A program made the translations under genes and the position numbers. The notes below the pieces were generated by a model. The model had not been told where the DNA came from and made no database searches. It saw nothing but the letters and a program-made list of their open reading frames with translations. DNA of 42,378 nt from Lachnospiraceae bacterium (GTDB lineage: Bacteria > Bacillota > Clostridia > Lachnospirales > Lachnospiraceae). Within the stretch, counting starts at the first letter, position 1. The number at the start of each line of letters is the position of its first letter. The stretch spans positions 1 to 42,378 of the forward strand of contig JAQYBF010000071.1 in assembly GCA_029338875.1 (NCBI GenBank). The letters are read 5' to 3'. Shown piece by piece: positions 9,197 to 17,202 of this stretch.

Positions 9197-9290
9197 AGGG
9201 CTTCCCGGTAAATTGCCCAGTCAACGAATAAACAAATAATTGAAGATTTCCGCTTAGTATTTCTTAATCATCAGCACATAAGTAATCAGG

Positions 9291-9354
9291 TATAAAAAAC
9301 CGATCATGCAAATCTCCGCTGTGTATCAGCGACAGGGCATGATCGGTTTGTTTT
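9291..9354. terminator. Bidirectional terminator between murG and the HIT gene
   Basis: A perfect 13-bp stem (AAACCGATCATGC / GCATGATCGGTTT) encloses a smaller CGCTG/CAGCG hairpin. The plus strand ends in GTTTTAT and the minus strand in TTTTTTATA, so it serves both convergent genes. The rest of 9197-9465 holds no gene. Confidence 0.9.
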
Positions 9355-9465
9355 ATCTAGAATAGTTTTCTTTTATAAGTTTCTTTTATGAGGCTTCTTT
9401 CCTGATGGCCCGCCATTGCTTTCTTATCAGGCAAGGAAGAAAGCCGGGAGAAGCATTTTATTACT

Positions 9466-9885
9466 TTAGTTCAGCTTCAGCTCCTCGCAGACTGCCTTGA
9501 TCTCATCTTCCTTCATTCCGCAATGAGAGAATTCCAAAAGATTCTTATTGGGCTGATCCACATAGCGTGGAATCAGATGCAGATGGAAGTGGAAGACCGA
9601 CTGTCCTGCAACCTCATTATTGTTCTGCAGGATATTGAAGCCGTCGCAGTGAAGCACCTCTGTCATGTGCTTTGCCATTTTCTGTGCCAGCGGGAAAATC
9701 TTTGCCGCAATTTCCGGATCCAGATCATAGATATTCCGGTAATGCTGCTTGGGAAGGATCAGGGCATGTCCCTTCGAAGCCGGATCCGCATCCAGGATCA
9801 CACGGAAATCCTCATCCTCATAGATCGTATTGGTCGGAATATCACCATTTGCAAGTTTGCAGAAAATACAATTATCGTCTTTCAT
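9466..9885 (-). CDS. HIT family nucleotide-binding hydrolase
   Basis: A 139-residue histidine-triad protein, likely hydrolysing adenosine nucleotide derivatives in the cytoplasm. It begins with the usual CIFCK (6-10), which with later residues binds zinc in many members, and carries the catalytic triad motif HFHLHLIPR (about 98-106). A strong AAAAGGAG site precedes the ATG. It is the last gene of the Tad-block direction but its product has no known pilus role; it lies 25 bases after the DUF6382 gene and may simply be cotranscribed. Confidence 0.93.
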   Translation of the reverse strand: MKDDNCIFCKLANGDIPTNTIYEDEDFRVILDADPASKGHALILPKQHYRNIYDLDPEIAAKIFPLAQKMAKHMTEVLHCDGFNILQNNNEVAGQSVFHFHLHLIPRYVDQPNKNLLEFSHCGMKEDEIKAVCEELKLN

Positions 9886-9910
9886 CCTCTACTCCTTTTC
9901 CAAAAGATCC

Positions 9911-10867
9911 CTATCGGGCGCTGCCGAAACCTCTCCCGCCCGGTCTTTTTCTTTCTCCCTGAGTATAGCATTCAGACGAACCGACCTCAATCCTTTCAAA
10001 ATTCACGTCTCTATCCAGAGTTGGATCCTCCGGGTCGAAAATCCGATCCTCTTCCGACAGCTTCCGGTCATCCCGGAAGCTTCCGCGGACTTTGTCCATC
10101 TTTTTCCGTATCCCATCCTTGAAACGTTTTCCAATGCCGTCGTCGGACTTCTGAAAGAAGCCGCGTTTTTCCTTCTTTCTCCTGCCTTTTTCTTCCTTTT
10201 CTCTGCCGGACCAGCTGTTCCCCTCGAATCCTTCTGTCTCTTCCCGCGGAATGTTTTCCTGCCAGGATGAGGCCACTTCCTCAAGATCCGTCACCCCGCC
10301 GCTTTCCTTCAGAGGGCTGACCTCCTCGATCAGGCGGTCCACCGAGACATCCTCATTGGACAGAATCCGGTAAAGCCGGTAGCAGAGGTTCATCTCATCC
10401 TTCTTTTCATGGTCCACAAGAGCCAGGAAATATTCGAAAAGTTCCCGGACCTGATCCCACAGAGGCTGACTTATCGCCGGACAGTAGCAGAGTTTCGTTT
10501 CGATTCGACCTTCACTTTGCGAAATATAGACCGTCTCCGGGCTGAGCAGCAGTCTGTCTTCGGAAAGGAGATAATTGTTGAGTTCCTTCAGAGCCAGCCC
10601 AAGATCCATAACGATCTGACAGAGAATCTGACCCGACAGGCCTTCCCGGCTCAGATACTGATGCAGAGAGCACAGTCCGCCGACATCATACCAGTACTGC
10701 ATTTCTCCGTTATAGGCCACCGGATAATAGCCCATCAGGGTATGAAGTTCATTTTTTTCCAGCATCATCGTTTCATAGCCGGATCCGGCATCCCTGTCTT
10801 CTCCGGATTCCAGCTCTGTCAGAATCATATACGCATTCTGCGCATTTCTGGTATAAAGTATCTTCAT
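9911..10867 (-). CDS. DUF6382-like protein of the Tad locus, without FHA domain
   Basis: A 318-residue protein. Residues 1-190 match the DUF6382 type of domain that I know from Lachnospiraceae Tad loci (SLHQYLSREGLSGQILCQIV; later LFEYFLALVDHEKKD). Such proteins usually end in a phosphopeptide-binding FHA domain; here the second half is instead a low-complexity, highly charged tail (about 195-318) rich in Lys, Arg, Glu and Gly. There is no membrane segment. AGAGGAAAATGC precedes the ATG and the start lies ten bases after the small TadE-like gene. The role is unknown; an accessory or regulatory pilus function is inferred from position only. Confidence 0.75.
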   Translation of the reverse strand: MKILYTRNAQNAYMILTELESGEDRDAGSGYETMMLEKNELHTLMGYYPVAYNGEMQYWYDVGGLCSLHQYLSREGLSGQILCQIVMDLGLALKELNNYLLSEDRLLLSPETVYISQSEGRIETKLCYCPAISQPLWDQVRELFEYFLALVDHEKKDEMNLCYRLYRILSNEDVSVDRLIEEVSPLKESGGVTDLEEVASSWQENIPREETEGFEGNSWSGREKEEKGRRKKEKRGFFQKSDDGIGKRFKDGIRKKMDKVRGSFRDDRKLSEEDRIFDPEDPTLDRDVNFERIEVGSSECYTQGERKRPGGRGFGSAR

Positions 10868-10877
10868 GCATTTTCCT

Positions 10878-11213
10878 CTATTTCAATTGCTCCAGGATAT
10901 CTTTACCAGCGGCAATCAGACGGAAGCGCCTGGTCACATTGATGTCCTCCATCCTGCTCGAAGCGGCCGAAAGCGATTCCTGGTAGATCGACAGTCCAAG
11001 AAGAATCACCGCCCCGATCGTAAGCAGGCAGATGGAAAAGACGATGGAAGCCTCTACGGTATAGGAGGCCTCCAGGGGCATGAAAAGGAAGTCGAAAATC
11101 TTCTTTCCAAGTGACCTTTTCAGAAACTTTTCACTGGCTTTCTCTTCAAACTTCTCTTCGAATTTTCTTTCAGGCCTTCCTTCCATCATTTTTACCATAA
11201 TTTTTTCCATCAT
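10878..11213 (-). CDS. Small TadE-like pilus membrane protein
   Basis: A 111-residue protein with a charged N-terminal cytoplasmic stretch (1-45), then LEASYTVEASIVFSICLLT starting at about residue 47, a single membrane helix (about 55-78) and a short outer tail. The YTVEAS junction matches the pseudopilin processing region of TadE/TadF-type minor pilins. The exact start is uncertain: several Met codons in the first 10 residues lack a clear ribosome site. It lies between the prepilin peptidase and DUF6382 genes in the Tad operon. Confidence 0.75.
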   Translation of the reverse strand: MMEKIMVKMMEGRPERKFEEKFEEKASEKFLKRSLGKKIFDFLFMPLEASYTVEASIVFSICLLTIGAVILLGLSIYQESLSAASSRMEDINVTRRFRLIAAGKDILEQLK

Positions 11214-11263
11214 ATCTTCTGTCTTTCTAAAAAAGTCCCTTCCTCTTCCTGTCCGCCTGTCTG

Positions 11264-11698
11264 TTAAACACTTAAGCTGCCTCCCTTCCAGAATAGAAGA
11301 AGCACATAGGCCAACAGGACAAAAGGAATAAAGGGCACCCTTTCCTTTCTTCCGATTTTCCCTGTCAGATAGAGAAAAAGAGAGACCAGGCCCATAAGGA
11401 TCGCCGCACTCCAGAGCAGAATCATATTGTCCCAGAAGCCGAGAAAAATCCCGGTCACCAGGAAAAGGAGACCGTCTCCATAACCGATCTGCTCTCTTGA
11501 CAGCCAGCTTATAAGCAGAAGTCCTGCCCCGATCAGAAGACCGCCGACCAGATTTTCTATACTGAGGCGCTTGAAAATCAGGTGAAAAAGAAGGCCCAGT
11601 ATTCCAAAAATCAGAATCTCAAAGCTTCGTATTTTCTTCTCATGCAGGTCTTCCATACTTAAGATCCCCAGCATGGCAAGAAGGCTGACACACTCCAT
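11264..11698 (-). CDS. Prepilin peptidase, A24 type (first of two)
   Basis: A 144-residue polytopic membrane protein with five or so hydrophobic segments. The two aspartates expected of A24 aspartic peptidases are visible: SMEDLHEKKIRS (Asp17) and the GxGD motif in IGYGDGLLF (about 73-81). It lacks the methyltransferase domain of PilD, as do TadV/CpaA proteins. It is placed between the Cys-rich TadE-like gene and the small TadE-like gene, so it may process these minor pilins; a second peptidase (19323-19844) heads the operon. Confidence 0.85.
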   Translation of the reverse strand: MECVSLLAMLGILSMEDLHEKKIRSFEILIFGILGLLFHLIFKRLSIENLVGGLLIGAGLLLISWLSREQIGYGDGLLFLVTGIFLGFWDNMILLWSAAILMGLVSLFLYLTGKIGRKERVPFIPFVLLAYVLLLFWKGGSLSV

Positions 11699-11717
11699 AA
11701 TTTTCCTACTCCCCGTT

Positions 11718-12779
11718 TTATAATCCTCCGCATTTACTGCAGGCGTGATATCCCATTCTTTCTGCTTCTGCTTTGCTGATCTGTCTTACCGTCCTTTTAA
11801 TGGCCGGACAGTTCTGTCTTGTATGATAGCGATTGCCGTAATTTGCAATATAATAGGTATCTGACTTTCCCTTCCTGCAGAAAGGACAGGCATAGTATTT
11901 GGAACCGTCGCTGGACCGTCTCATCCCTATCGTCCATTTGGATACCGGCTCTACCCGGATATTGAGATAGGAACAGTCTCTGCTGAGATGGTAGGCACTT
12001 CCATGCGGCGTGACAAAAACCTGCCGGCTGTCTCCATCGTTTTCCATGGAGGGATTCCAGCCCACCCAGCGCCGCGTCGATGCGGTCTGCTTGATCTGCA
12101 GCCCGTCCTGGCCGAAGAAAGGAAGTTTCAGCTTAACCGCGTAATGCACCGTCAGACGGATATCTGTCCGGTCCACATGAGAAGCCAGTAGATTCAGGCC
12201 CATGACGCCGCCCTGAATATATTCTGTCTCAAGATCGGATTCCAGGGCCTTCTGATAGAACCTGGCCGTCAGAAGGCCCTGCATACTGGGATCGATGTCA
12301 GCGGAGGCCACTCCCCTTTTCCCGTCTTCACTGACCGGCGTCCCGTAAATAGCACCTTCCCTCACCGTCTCATCCATGATCTGTCCGACCTGGTGCTGGA
12401 TGGTGAGAATCCGCATAAAGAAAATCACAGTCACCAGGAGACAGAGCACCAGAGGAAGTACAATCGAAGCCTCTACGGTCATGGAACCTGACAGACGTCC
12501 TGTCTGGTTCGAACGCAGCCTGTTTTCCCTTGGCCGGCAGCTGGTTCTATCCTGCGGTAATCTTATTTCCCGGCATGGAAGGTCTTTCTCCATATGAGGA
12601 AGTTCGGAGGTGCATCGGGGTGTCTCCCCATTCAGAGTCTGAGAACTGCTTTGGGGGAAATCCAGCAGATGGAACGTAAGAAGAGAGATTTTAAAACTAA
12701 AACCATGACTGGAATATGCCGGATCCGCTTTCGGATCCGCATCTTTCCTCAGACTCCTTCTTTTTTGTGTAAGAGACAC
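11718..12779 (-). CDS. TadE-like pilus protein with tandem His/Cys C-terminal modules
   Basis: 353 residues from a GTG at 12779, chosen because AAAGGGGGTG lies just upstream; an earlier in-frame GTG at 12824 has no site. After a poorly structured N-terminal stretch (about 1-95) comes SGSMTVEASIVLPLVLCLL, a TadE-type processing site and membrane helix, then an extracytoplasmic domain. The last 95 residues hold two copies of one module: YHLSRDC ... YYACPFC and YHTRQNC ... YHACSKC, each with one H-x4-C and one C-x2-C, as in small zinc-binding folds. I infer metal binding or disulphides outside the cell. The unusually long N-terminus could also mean translation starts further in. Confidence 0.78.
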   Translation of the reverse strand: MSLTQKRRSLRKDADPKADPAYSSHGFSFKISLLTFHLLDFPQSSSQTLNGETPRCTSELPHMEKDLPCREIRLPQDRTSCRPRENRLRSNQTGRLSGSMTVEASIVLPLVLCLLVTVIFFMRILTIQHQVGQIMDETVREGAIYGTPVSEDGKRGVASADIDPSMQGLLTARFYQKALESDLETEYIQGGVMGLNLLASHVDRTDIRLTVHYAVKLKLPFFGQDGLQIKQTASTRRWVGWNPSMENDGDSRQVFVTPHGSAYHLSRDCSYLNIRVEPVSKWTIGMRRSSDGSKYYACPFCRKGKSDTYYIANYGNRYHTRQNCPAIKRTVRQISKAEAERMGYHACSKCGGL

Positions 12780-12887
12780 CCCGATACACCCCCTTTCCTC
12801 ATAATTCCCGGCTGATAAAATCACTCATCCGGATCTTCACTGCACGGATTTTCTTTTTGCTCTCACTCCCTAAAAATTCCTGCAGAT

Positions 12888-14552
12888 TTATTCCTTCAGA
12901 TAGGAAAAGGACTTCTGCCGTTTATAATCATAGAGATCCCCGCCTCCAGAGATATTTGGCACGAAGGAAAGGAAGACCGGACTCGCATGATATTCCCATT
13001 CCAGATCTGCACTGTAGACCAGCCGGTCCATACGAATCGATTCATAGCCCTGTCTGGTCCGGATATCCGCTTCGATGAGATCCAGGGAACGAAGTCCCAT
13101 TTTCTCCGTCGTAAGCGTAAGAAAAAGAATACCAAGATAAGCCTCATAATTCAGGCCATGATCCGATCCATTCGATTTTTCCTCTTTAGCCATACTTTTT
13201 CCAAGATTCTCGAGAGAGGATTTCCACTCCTCTTTGCTTTTCACAATGGGAACCTTTTCTCCGGCAAAGAGAGCCCGAAGGTCCAGGACACTTTCCACAA
13301 AAGCCCAGGCCGCCAGAATCGCAAGTTCAATCGGAAGCTCCAGAGCCTCTCCGCTGAAGGCACTTAAAACAGAGGCAAAGCTTCTGGCCAGGTTCTTCTT
13401 TTCCTCATCCTTCATAATGGATATCAGATTCTGACCCTCCCGCATCGCAAGGATACGAAGGGCGGTCGCTTTCAGGTTTTCCCGGTCGCTGTTCTTTCCG
13501 GCGATCAGATATTCACTGCCATAGGCCAGAGAGCCGCTCTCCAGGGGTTCCATGAACCATCCCAGATGACTCTTGGCATACTGCTGACAGAGAATCCGAT
13601 CCACCGGCGACAGACCTGCCGCAGTCTTGTTTCCCTGATTCAAATGCCTTTTTGAAACCAGATCCTCTACCCCGAGTGTCTTTTCACTGACCTGGCAATC
13701 CTGTGGCAGGAGCAGTTCCAGAATATCCTTGCTTTTCCACTCCCTGACCATGGGAATGGGATTCGAAACGCCCTCCCACTTCTTCGTTTCCGCTTCGCGC
13801 CTGGCTTTTTCCTGAGGGGTCAGTTCCTCTCCAGCCCCGCCAGCTTCAATAACGGCCCCGGAATGTGCAGAAGCATTAATACCAGCAGTATTCGCTGCAG
13901 TATTCGCTGCAGCCTTCGCTTCCTGCTGCTTCTTTTCTTCCTGCTTCTTCACATTTTTTAAGGCCTGATCGCCATTGTCCAAAAGCTGATCGATGGATTC
14001 TGAAGAGTCCGATATTTCCTGTCCCTCCTGAATCTCCTCTGTCTTCTTCTGAAGCAGCTCCTCCGGTATGTCCTCTAAGGCTGTTTCTGCAGCCATCCGA
14101 AGAAAGGGTGTCCCGCCCTGATCGGTCAGGAGGCCATAGCTTCGAATCTGACAGGAATCCGCATTCAGCCTGAGATAGGTCACACCGATGTCCTTGCCCG
14201 GATTTCCGCTCTGCTGGGCATAGGACAGACCATAATCCGCCAGCATCTGCCCGCTCGTATCCTGACCGGCACAGGTCAGATCCACTCCGAGAATTCCATA
14301 GTCCGTCCACAGACAGTCCACAAAGCGTGAAAAAACGGCATTGGTACTGTTCTCTGTGATCCGGTCGCAGGACCGGTTCAGGGCCAGAACCCTGATCCCC
14401 TCCGCCAGAGTGAAGAAGACTGCCATAAGAGAAATCAGAGTCAGGCAGAAAAAGACGGTCGTTCCTCCGAAAAAAACAGTGGTACCTTTGGGAAAGGCGC
14501 CTGCCCTTCCGGCTGAGTCCTTCGGTCTGTCCGGATTAAACACTGTTTGCAT
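12888..14552 (-). CDS. DUF5702-type Tad locus membrane-anchored protein
   Basis: A 554-residue protein with one N-terminal membrane helix (about 28-52, TTVFFCLTLISLMAVFF) followed by a large extracytoplasmic region. It matches the DUF5702 type known from Lachnospiraceae Tad loci, which occupies the place of TadG. Residues about 165-265 form a charged, Ala/Gln/Glu-rich linker; the C-terminal part has helical segments (LAILAAWAFVESVLDLRALF) and ends near ADLEWEYHASPVFLSFVPN. Its start overlaps the end of the Flp pilin gene by 17 bases. Inferred role: minor or scaffold component of the pilus assembly complex. Confidence 0.8.
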   Translation of the reverse strand: MQTVFNPDRPKDSAGRAGAFPKGTTVFFGGTTVFFCLTLISLMAVFFTLAEGIRVLALNRSCDRITENSTNAVFSRFVDCLWTDYGILGVDLTCAGQDTSGQMLADYGLSYAQQSGNPGKDIGVTYLRLNADSCQIRSYGLLTDQGGTPFLRMAAETALEDIPEELLQKKTEEIQEGQEISDSSESIDQLLDNGDQALKNVKKQEEKKQQEAKAAANTAANTAGINASAHSGAVIEAGGAGEELTPQEKARREAETKKWEGVSNPIPMVREWKSKDILELLLPQDCQVSEKTLGVEDLVSKRHLNQGNKTAAGLSPVDRILCQQYAKSHLGWFMEPLESGSLAYGSEYLIAGKNSDRENLKATALRILAMREGQNLISIMKDEEKKNLARSFASVLSAFSGEALELPIELAILAAWAFVESVLDLRALFAGEKVPIVKSKEEWKSSLENLGKSMAKEEKSNGSDHGLNYEAYLGILFLTLTTEKMGLRSLDLIEADIRTRQGYESIRMDRLVYSADLEWEYHASPVFLSFVPNISGGGDLYDYKRQKSFSYLKE

Positions 14553-14730
14553 TTCTCTGGATTTTGCTGAAAATCTTGTCTACAAGGTCATTCAGCTGCT
14601 CCTTGAAGATCAGGACAAGTCCGATGATGACAACCAGAATCAGGATGACCTCAACGACCCCTGCTCCGTCCTCTTCCTTTAAGAACCTTCCGATCTGCAG
14701 TTTCTTCCCCAGATTTTTCAATGTATTCAT
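14536..14730 (-). CDS. flp: Flp/type IVb major pilin
   Basis: A 64-residue pilin precursor. The sequence EEDGAGVVEVILILVVIIG shows the Flp pattern: a cleavage site after Gly (EDGAG), Glu near position +5 of the mature chain, and a hydrophobic stretch for the filament core, followed by a short amphipathic tail. The ATG at 14730 with AAGGGG at six bases is preferred on family length; an in-frame ATG at 14766 would give 76 residues. It is the only pilin of this type in the operon and is preceded by a 190-base gap with tandem repeats. Confidence 0.88.
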   Translation of the reverse strand: MNTLKNLGKKLQIGRFLKEEDGAGVVEVILILVVIIGLVLIFKEQLNDLVDKIFSKIQRNANSV

Positions 14731-14801
14731 GCTGTTCCCCTTACTTTCTTTAGCTTGGATTTTCATGGTTTTCCCTTAAATATTCCAAAGTCCTTCTATT
14801 T

Positions 14802-14859
14802 CCGGTTTTTATTCCCGGATTTTATTTCCGGGTTTTTATTCCCGGGTTTTTATTCCCGG
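14802..14859 (-). repeat. Tandem 13-14-nt CCGG repeats upstream of the Flp pilin gene
   Basis: Five CCGG boxes spaced 13, 13, 14 and 14 bases apart are joined by T-rich linkers (TTTTTATTC); on the coding strand the unit reads CCCGGGAATAAAAA. They lie 70 to 130 bases before the pilin start in the gap between tadC and flp (14767-14960), so they would be in its leader or promoter region. Adjacent CCGG boxes can pair as hairpins. Confidence 0.8.
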
Positions 14860-14960
14860 ATCATATCTCTCTATCATTTTTCATAACTTCCGGCAGATGA
14901 CTTTTGTTTACTGCCTGTACTTTTCCCCATATCAAATTTCATAACCCCGTAATTTTTTCA

Positions 14961-16250
14961 TCATCCGAAGGTCCCGCTCTGGATGCCGTAAATAGACGGA
15001 AAGATCAGAACCGCCAGGACTACTCCCATCAGAAGCATCATGGGAAGCAGAAGCTTCGTTGTAATTTTTTCTCCCTCGGACCGGACCTTGGCCTTTGATT
15101 CCTCGCGGACTTCCCTTGCTTCTCTTTCCAGATGCAGAAGCAGATCACCGGTTCCCCTGGCCAGATTCTGGGTCAGAAGCAGCGACAGCTTCCGAAAACT
15201 TCTCTCTCCTGCCCGTCTGCCCATATGCTCATAGGCCTTCTGTTCTCCGATTCCGGATTCCATTTCCCGAATGGTCTGAAGCAGAAGCTCATAGCCCGAC
15301 CTTTTCTTTGTCTTTCCCCGTTTCTGCCGGTCCAGGTAGGCCTTCCCGATTCTTTCCATGGCTCCCCGGGTTGTAATTCCTGACTGGACATAGAGAAAAA
15401 GCATGTTCAGAATGCCCGGATAATCATCCCGCAAGGCCTGGAGATATTTTTCTTTTCTTCTCTTTTTTTCTTCCATCCCGGCAAAAGTCAAGGCAAAGGC
15501 TGCAATCAGACCCAGGACAGACAGGTTTCTTCCCCGGCCGCTGTCCTTTTCAAACCAGGAGAGGTTCAGCTTTCCCGCCTTCTTCGGAAGCTTCATTTCC
15601 TTCTGGTCTTTGTTTTTCGCACCCGCATCTGCCCATGCCTGGTCCAGAATCTTTCTAAGGCCTTCTGCATCCTTTGGATTGGCCGGATAGATGACCAGGG
15701 GATACTCCTCGACAATCCTGGTCTCCTGACAGGTCAGTTCCACCCTGCCGACCGCTTCGGTCTTCTTGATTCCCGCATTCAGGACCTCCCCGTCGGAACG
15801 AATTAGGTCATCCGGATCAAAGCTCCAGCTGGCAGTCACCCAGCCGTCCGCATAGGAGGAAGCCGGTTTCAGATCTTTTTCAATTTTCGAAAGACTCTTG
15901 TTTTTCCCCGGAAGCGACTGATCGATTTCCTTTTCGGCCTGGGCGAATTTTTCTTTGACCTCTTTAGCGGAAAGCTGCCTTTCCTCGGACTTTGCCTTGT
16001 AGGTCACCTTCTTCCGACCGCTTTTTACTGTGTATTCATAGGTTTTCGCTCCCTCTCCATATTCCGGACGCTTCACAGTACTTTCCGCCAGGAAATGACT
16101 GTGGGCAAAATCCATTAGAGAAAGCAGAAGTCCCAGACATTCGATTAAAATCAGGATTCTTACAATTTTTTTCTGAAAGGGACTGCCTCTGGTTTTCTGC
16201 CAGTGGATTAGTCCTGCCAGACCGGCCAGACATAACAATGAAATAATCAT
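14961..16250 (-). CDS. tadC: TadC-like type II/IV secretion inner membrane protein with extracytoplasmic insertion
   Basis: Inner-membrane platform protein of the Tad machine. The 429 residues have two N-terminal helices (about 1-17 and 30-50), a long hydrophilic region (about 54-240), a third helix (about 243-260), then the T2SSF domain (RDDYPGILNMLFLYVQSGIT, about 288-307) and a C-terminal helix (about 400-422). Ordinary TadC lacks the 185-residue insertion. Its part FDPDDLIRSDGEVLNAG followed by VELTCQ and PLVIYPA resembles an atrophied bacterial Ig-like fold. The start has AAAGGGGGAG two bases before the ATG. It follows tadB after a repeat-containing gap. Confidence 0.88.
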   Translation of the reverse strand: MIISLLCLAGLAGLIHWQKTRGSPFQKKIVRILILIECLGLLLSLMDFAHSHFLAESTVKRPEYGEGAKTYEYTVKSGRKKVTYKAKSEERQLSAKEVKEKFAQAEKEIDQSLPGKNKSLSKIEKDLKPASSYADGWVTASWSFDPDDLIRSDGEVLNAGIKKTEAVGRVELTCQETRIVEEYPLVIYPANPKDAEGLRKILDQAWADAGAKNKDQKEMKLPKKAGKLNLSWFEKDSGRGRNLSVLGLIAAFALTFAGMEEKKRRKEKYLQALRDDYPGILNMLFLYVQSGITTRGAMERIGKAYLDRQKRGKTKKRSGYELLLQTIREMESGIGEQKAYEHMGRRAGERSFRKLSLLLTQNLARGTGDLLLHLEREAREVREESKAKVRSEGEKITTKLLLPMMLLMGVVLAVLIFPSIYGIQSGTFG

Positions 16251-16281
16251 AACTCCCCCTTTCCCATTACTACCCGCAGCT

Positions 16282-16353
16282 ATTTTCTATAGCTCTTCTC
16301 ATAGCCCTTTTCACAGCTCTTTTCATAGCCCCTGCCACAGCTTTTTCATAGTC
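16282..16353 (-). repeat. Six tandem 12-nt repeats between tadB and tadC
   Basis: Six head-to-tail 12-base units on the minus strand with consensus RCTRTGAAAAGR (e.g. GCTATGAAAAGA, GCTGTGAAAAGG, GCTATGAGAAGA). The period is a multiple of three, and one frame encodes A(M/V)KR-like repeats with no stop, ending in a TAG at 16270-16272, 20 bases before the tadC start. They lie in the 187-base gap between tadB and tadC. Confidence 0.85.
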
Positions 16354-16370
16354 CTTTTCCCTGCAGACGT

Positions 16371-16378
16371 CCCCCCCC
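16371..16378 (-). repeat. G8 homopolymer tract after a possible small-ORF start
   Basis: Eight consecutive G residues (minus strand) follow an ATG (16380-16382) that has AAGGAAG five bases upstream. In the present length the ORF stops after 19 codons; with one more G it would run in frame through the 12-nt repeats to the TAG at 16270 (about 37 codons). Tracts of this kind are prone to slippage. Confidence 0.6.
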
Positions 16379-16437
16379 GCATCAGGACTTCCTTGCTATT
16401 CTGAAATCCACAGGATTCTGAATTTTCGATAGTGGCC

Positions 16438-17202
16438 CTACATTTTCGCCGACTGAATGATCCGCCGGCCTAAGTAAATGGCTGTCATATAAACAGCAAG
16501 ACAGACGGTCATGACCAGGACTCCGGCCGGATTGTGGTAGGATGCCTGTAGGAATTCCGGAGAGGCCAGGGAAATATAGAGCAGGATCCCTAGCGGCATC
16601 AGGCACATAATTCGGAGCTCCAGCTTTTTATCCGCTGTCAGAGCCTCGATTTCCTGCTCCAGCTCCAGATTTTCTCCGATCGTGACTGCAGTTTTCCGGA
16701 TGTTCATTCCGTAATCGCCGCCCAGTCTCTTGGCAAAGGCGAAAATCTCTGCAAATCCGCTGACCTCCTCATAGGGCCAGCTGGCCGCAAATTCCATAAA
16801 GGCCTTCTCCACCGGCTGATTCAGGCGTACTCTCCGGTTCAGCTGCTTTAAATCCTCCTGAAAGACCGTGCCCTCCGGATAAAGCTCCATCAGCTCTTCC
16901 TCTGCCTGGGCAAAGGCCCGTTCAATGGAATAGCCGCCGCTTAAGGACGTGGCCAGGATATTCAGTAATTCCCGAAACTGGCGGTGAAACTTCTCCTGCT
17001 TTAAAAGCTCTCTGTCCTTCTGAATACGCTTATGATTCAGAATCGAAAAAGGCAGGATCAGAATCAGGGCAAAGGGCGACCGATAGAAAAGAAAGGCTGT
17101 AAGAAAACTGACTGCCAGATCCTCGCCGCCCTCCTTCACCAGGTCGAGAAGCCGGCCCTTGTCATTTTTTCGCTGTGGATCAGTTCCCCTTCTTTCACCC
17201 AT
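16438..17202 (-). CDS. tadB: TadB-like type II/IV secretion inner membrane protein
   Basis: Partner of TadC in the inner-membrane platform. The 254 residues have N-terminal membrane helices (about 30-55, AVSFLTAFLFYRSPFALILI), the T2SSF domain (FRELLNILATSLSGGYSIERAF, about 76-97) and two C-terminal helices (about 200-220 and 228-248). The ATG at 17202 has AAGGGGAG eight bases upstream and overlaps the end of tadA by 67 bases; a GTG at 17139 would give a four-base overlap but has no ribosome site. Confidence 0.9.
   Translation of the reverse strand: MGERRGTDPQRKNDKGRLLDLVKEGGEDLAVSFLTAFLFYRSPFALILILPFSILNHKRIQKDRELLKQEKFHRQFRELLNILATSLSGGYSIERAFAQAEEELMELYPEGTVFQEDLKQLNRRVRLNQPVEKAFMEFAASWPYEEVSGFAEIFAFAKRLGGDYGMNIRKTAVTIGENLELEQEIEALTADKKLELRIMCLMPLGILLYISLASPEFLQASYHNPAGVLVMTVCLAVYMTAIYLGRRIIQSAKM

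Noticed and set aside
16382-16606. 74-codon minus-strand frame over the end of tadB
   Set aside because: Overlaps the tadB C-terminal membrane helices in another frame and has no similarity or ribosome site.
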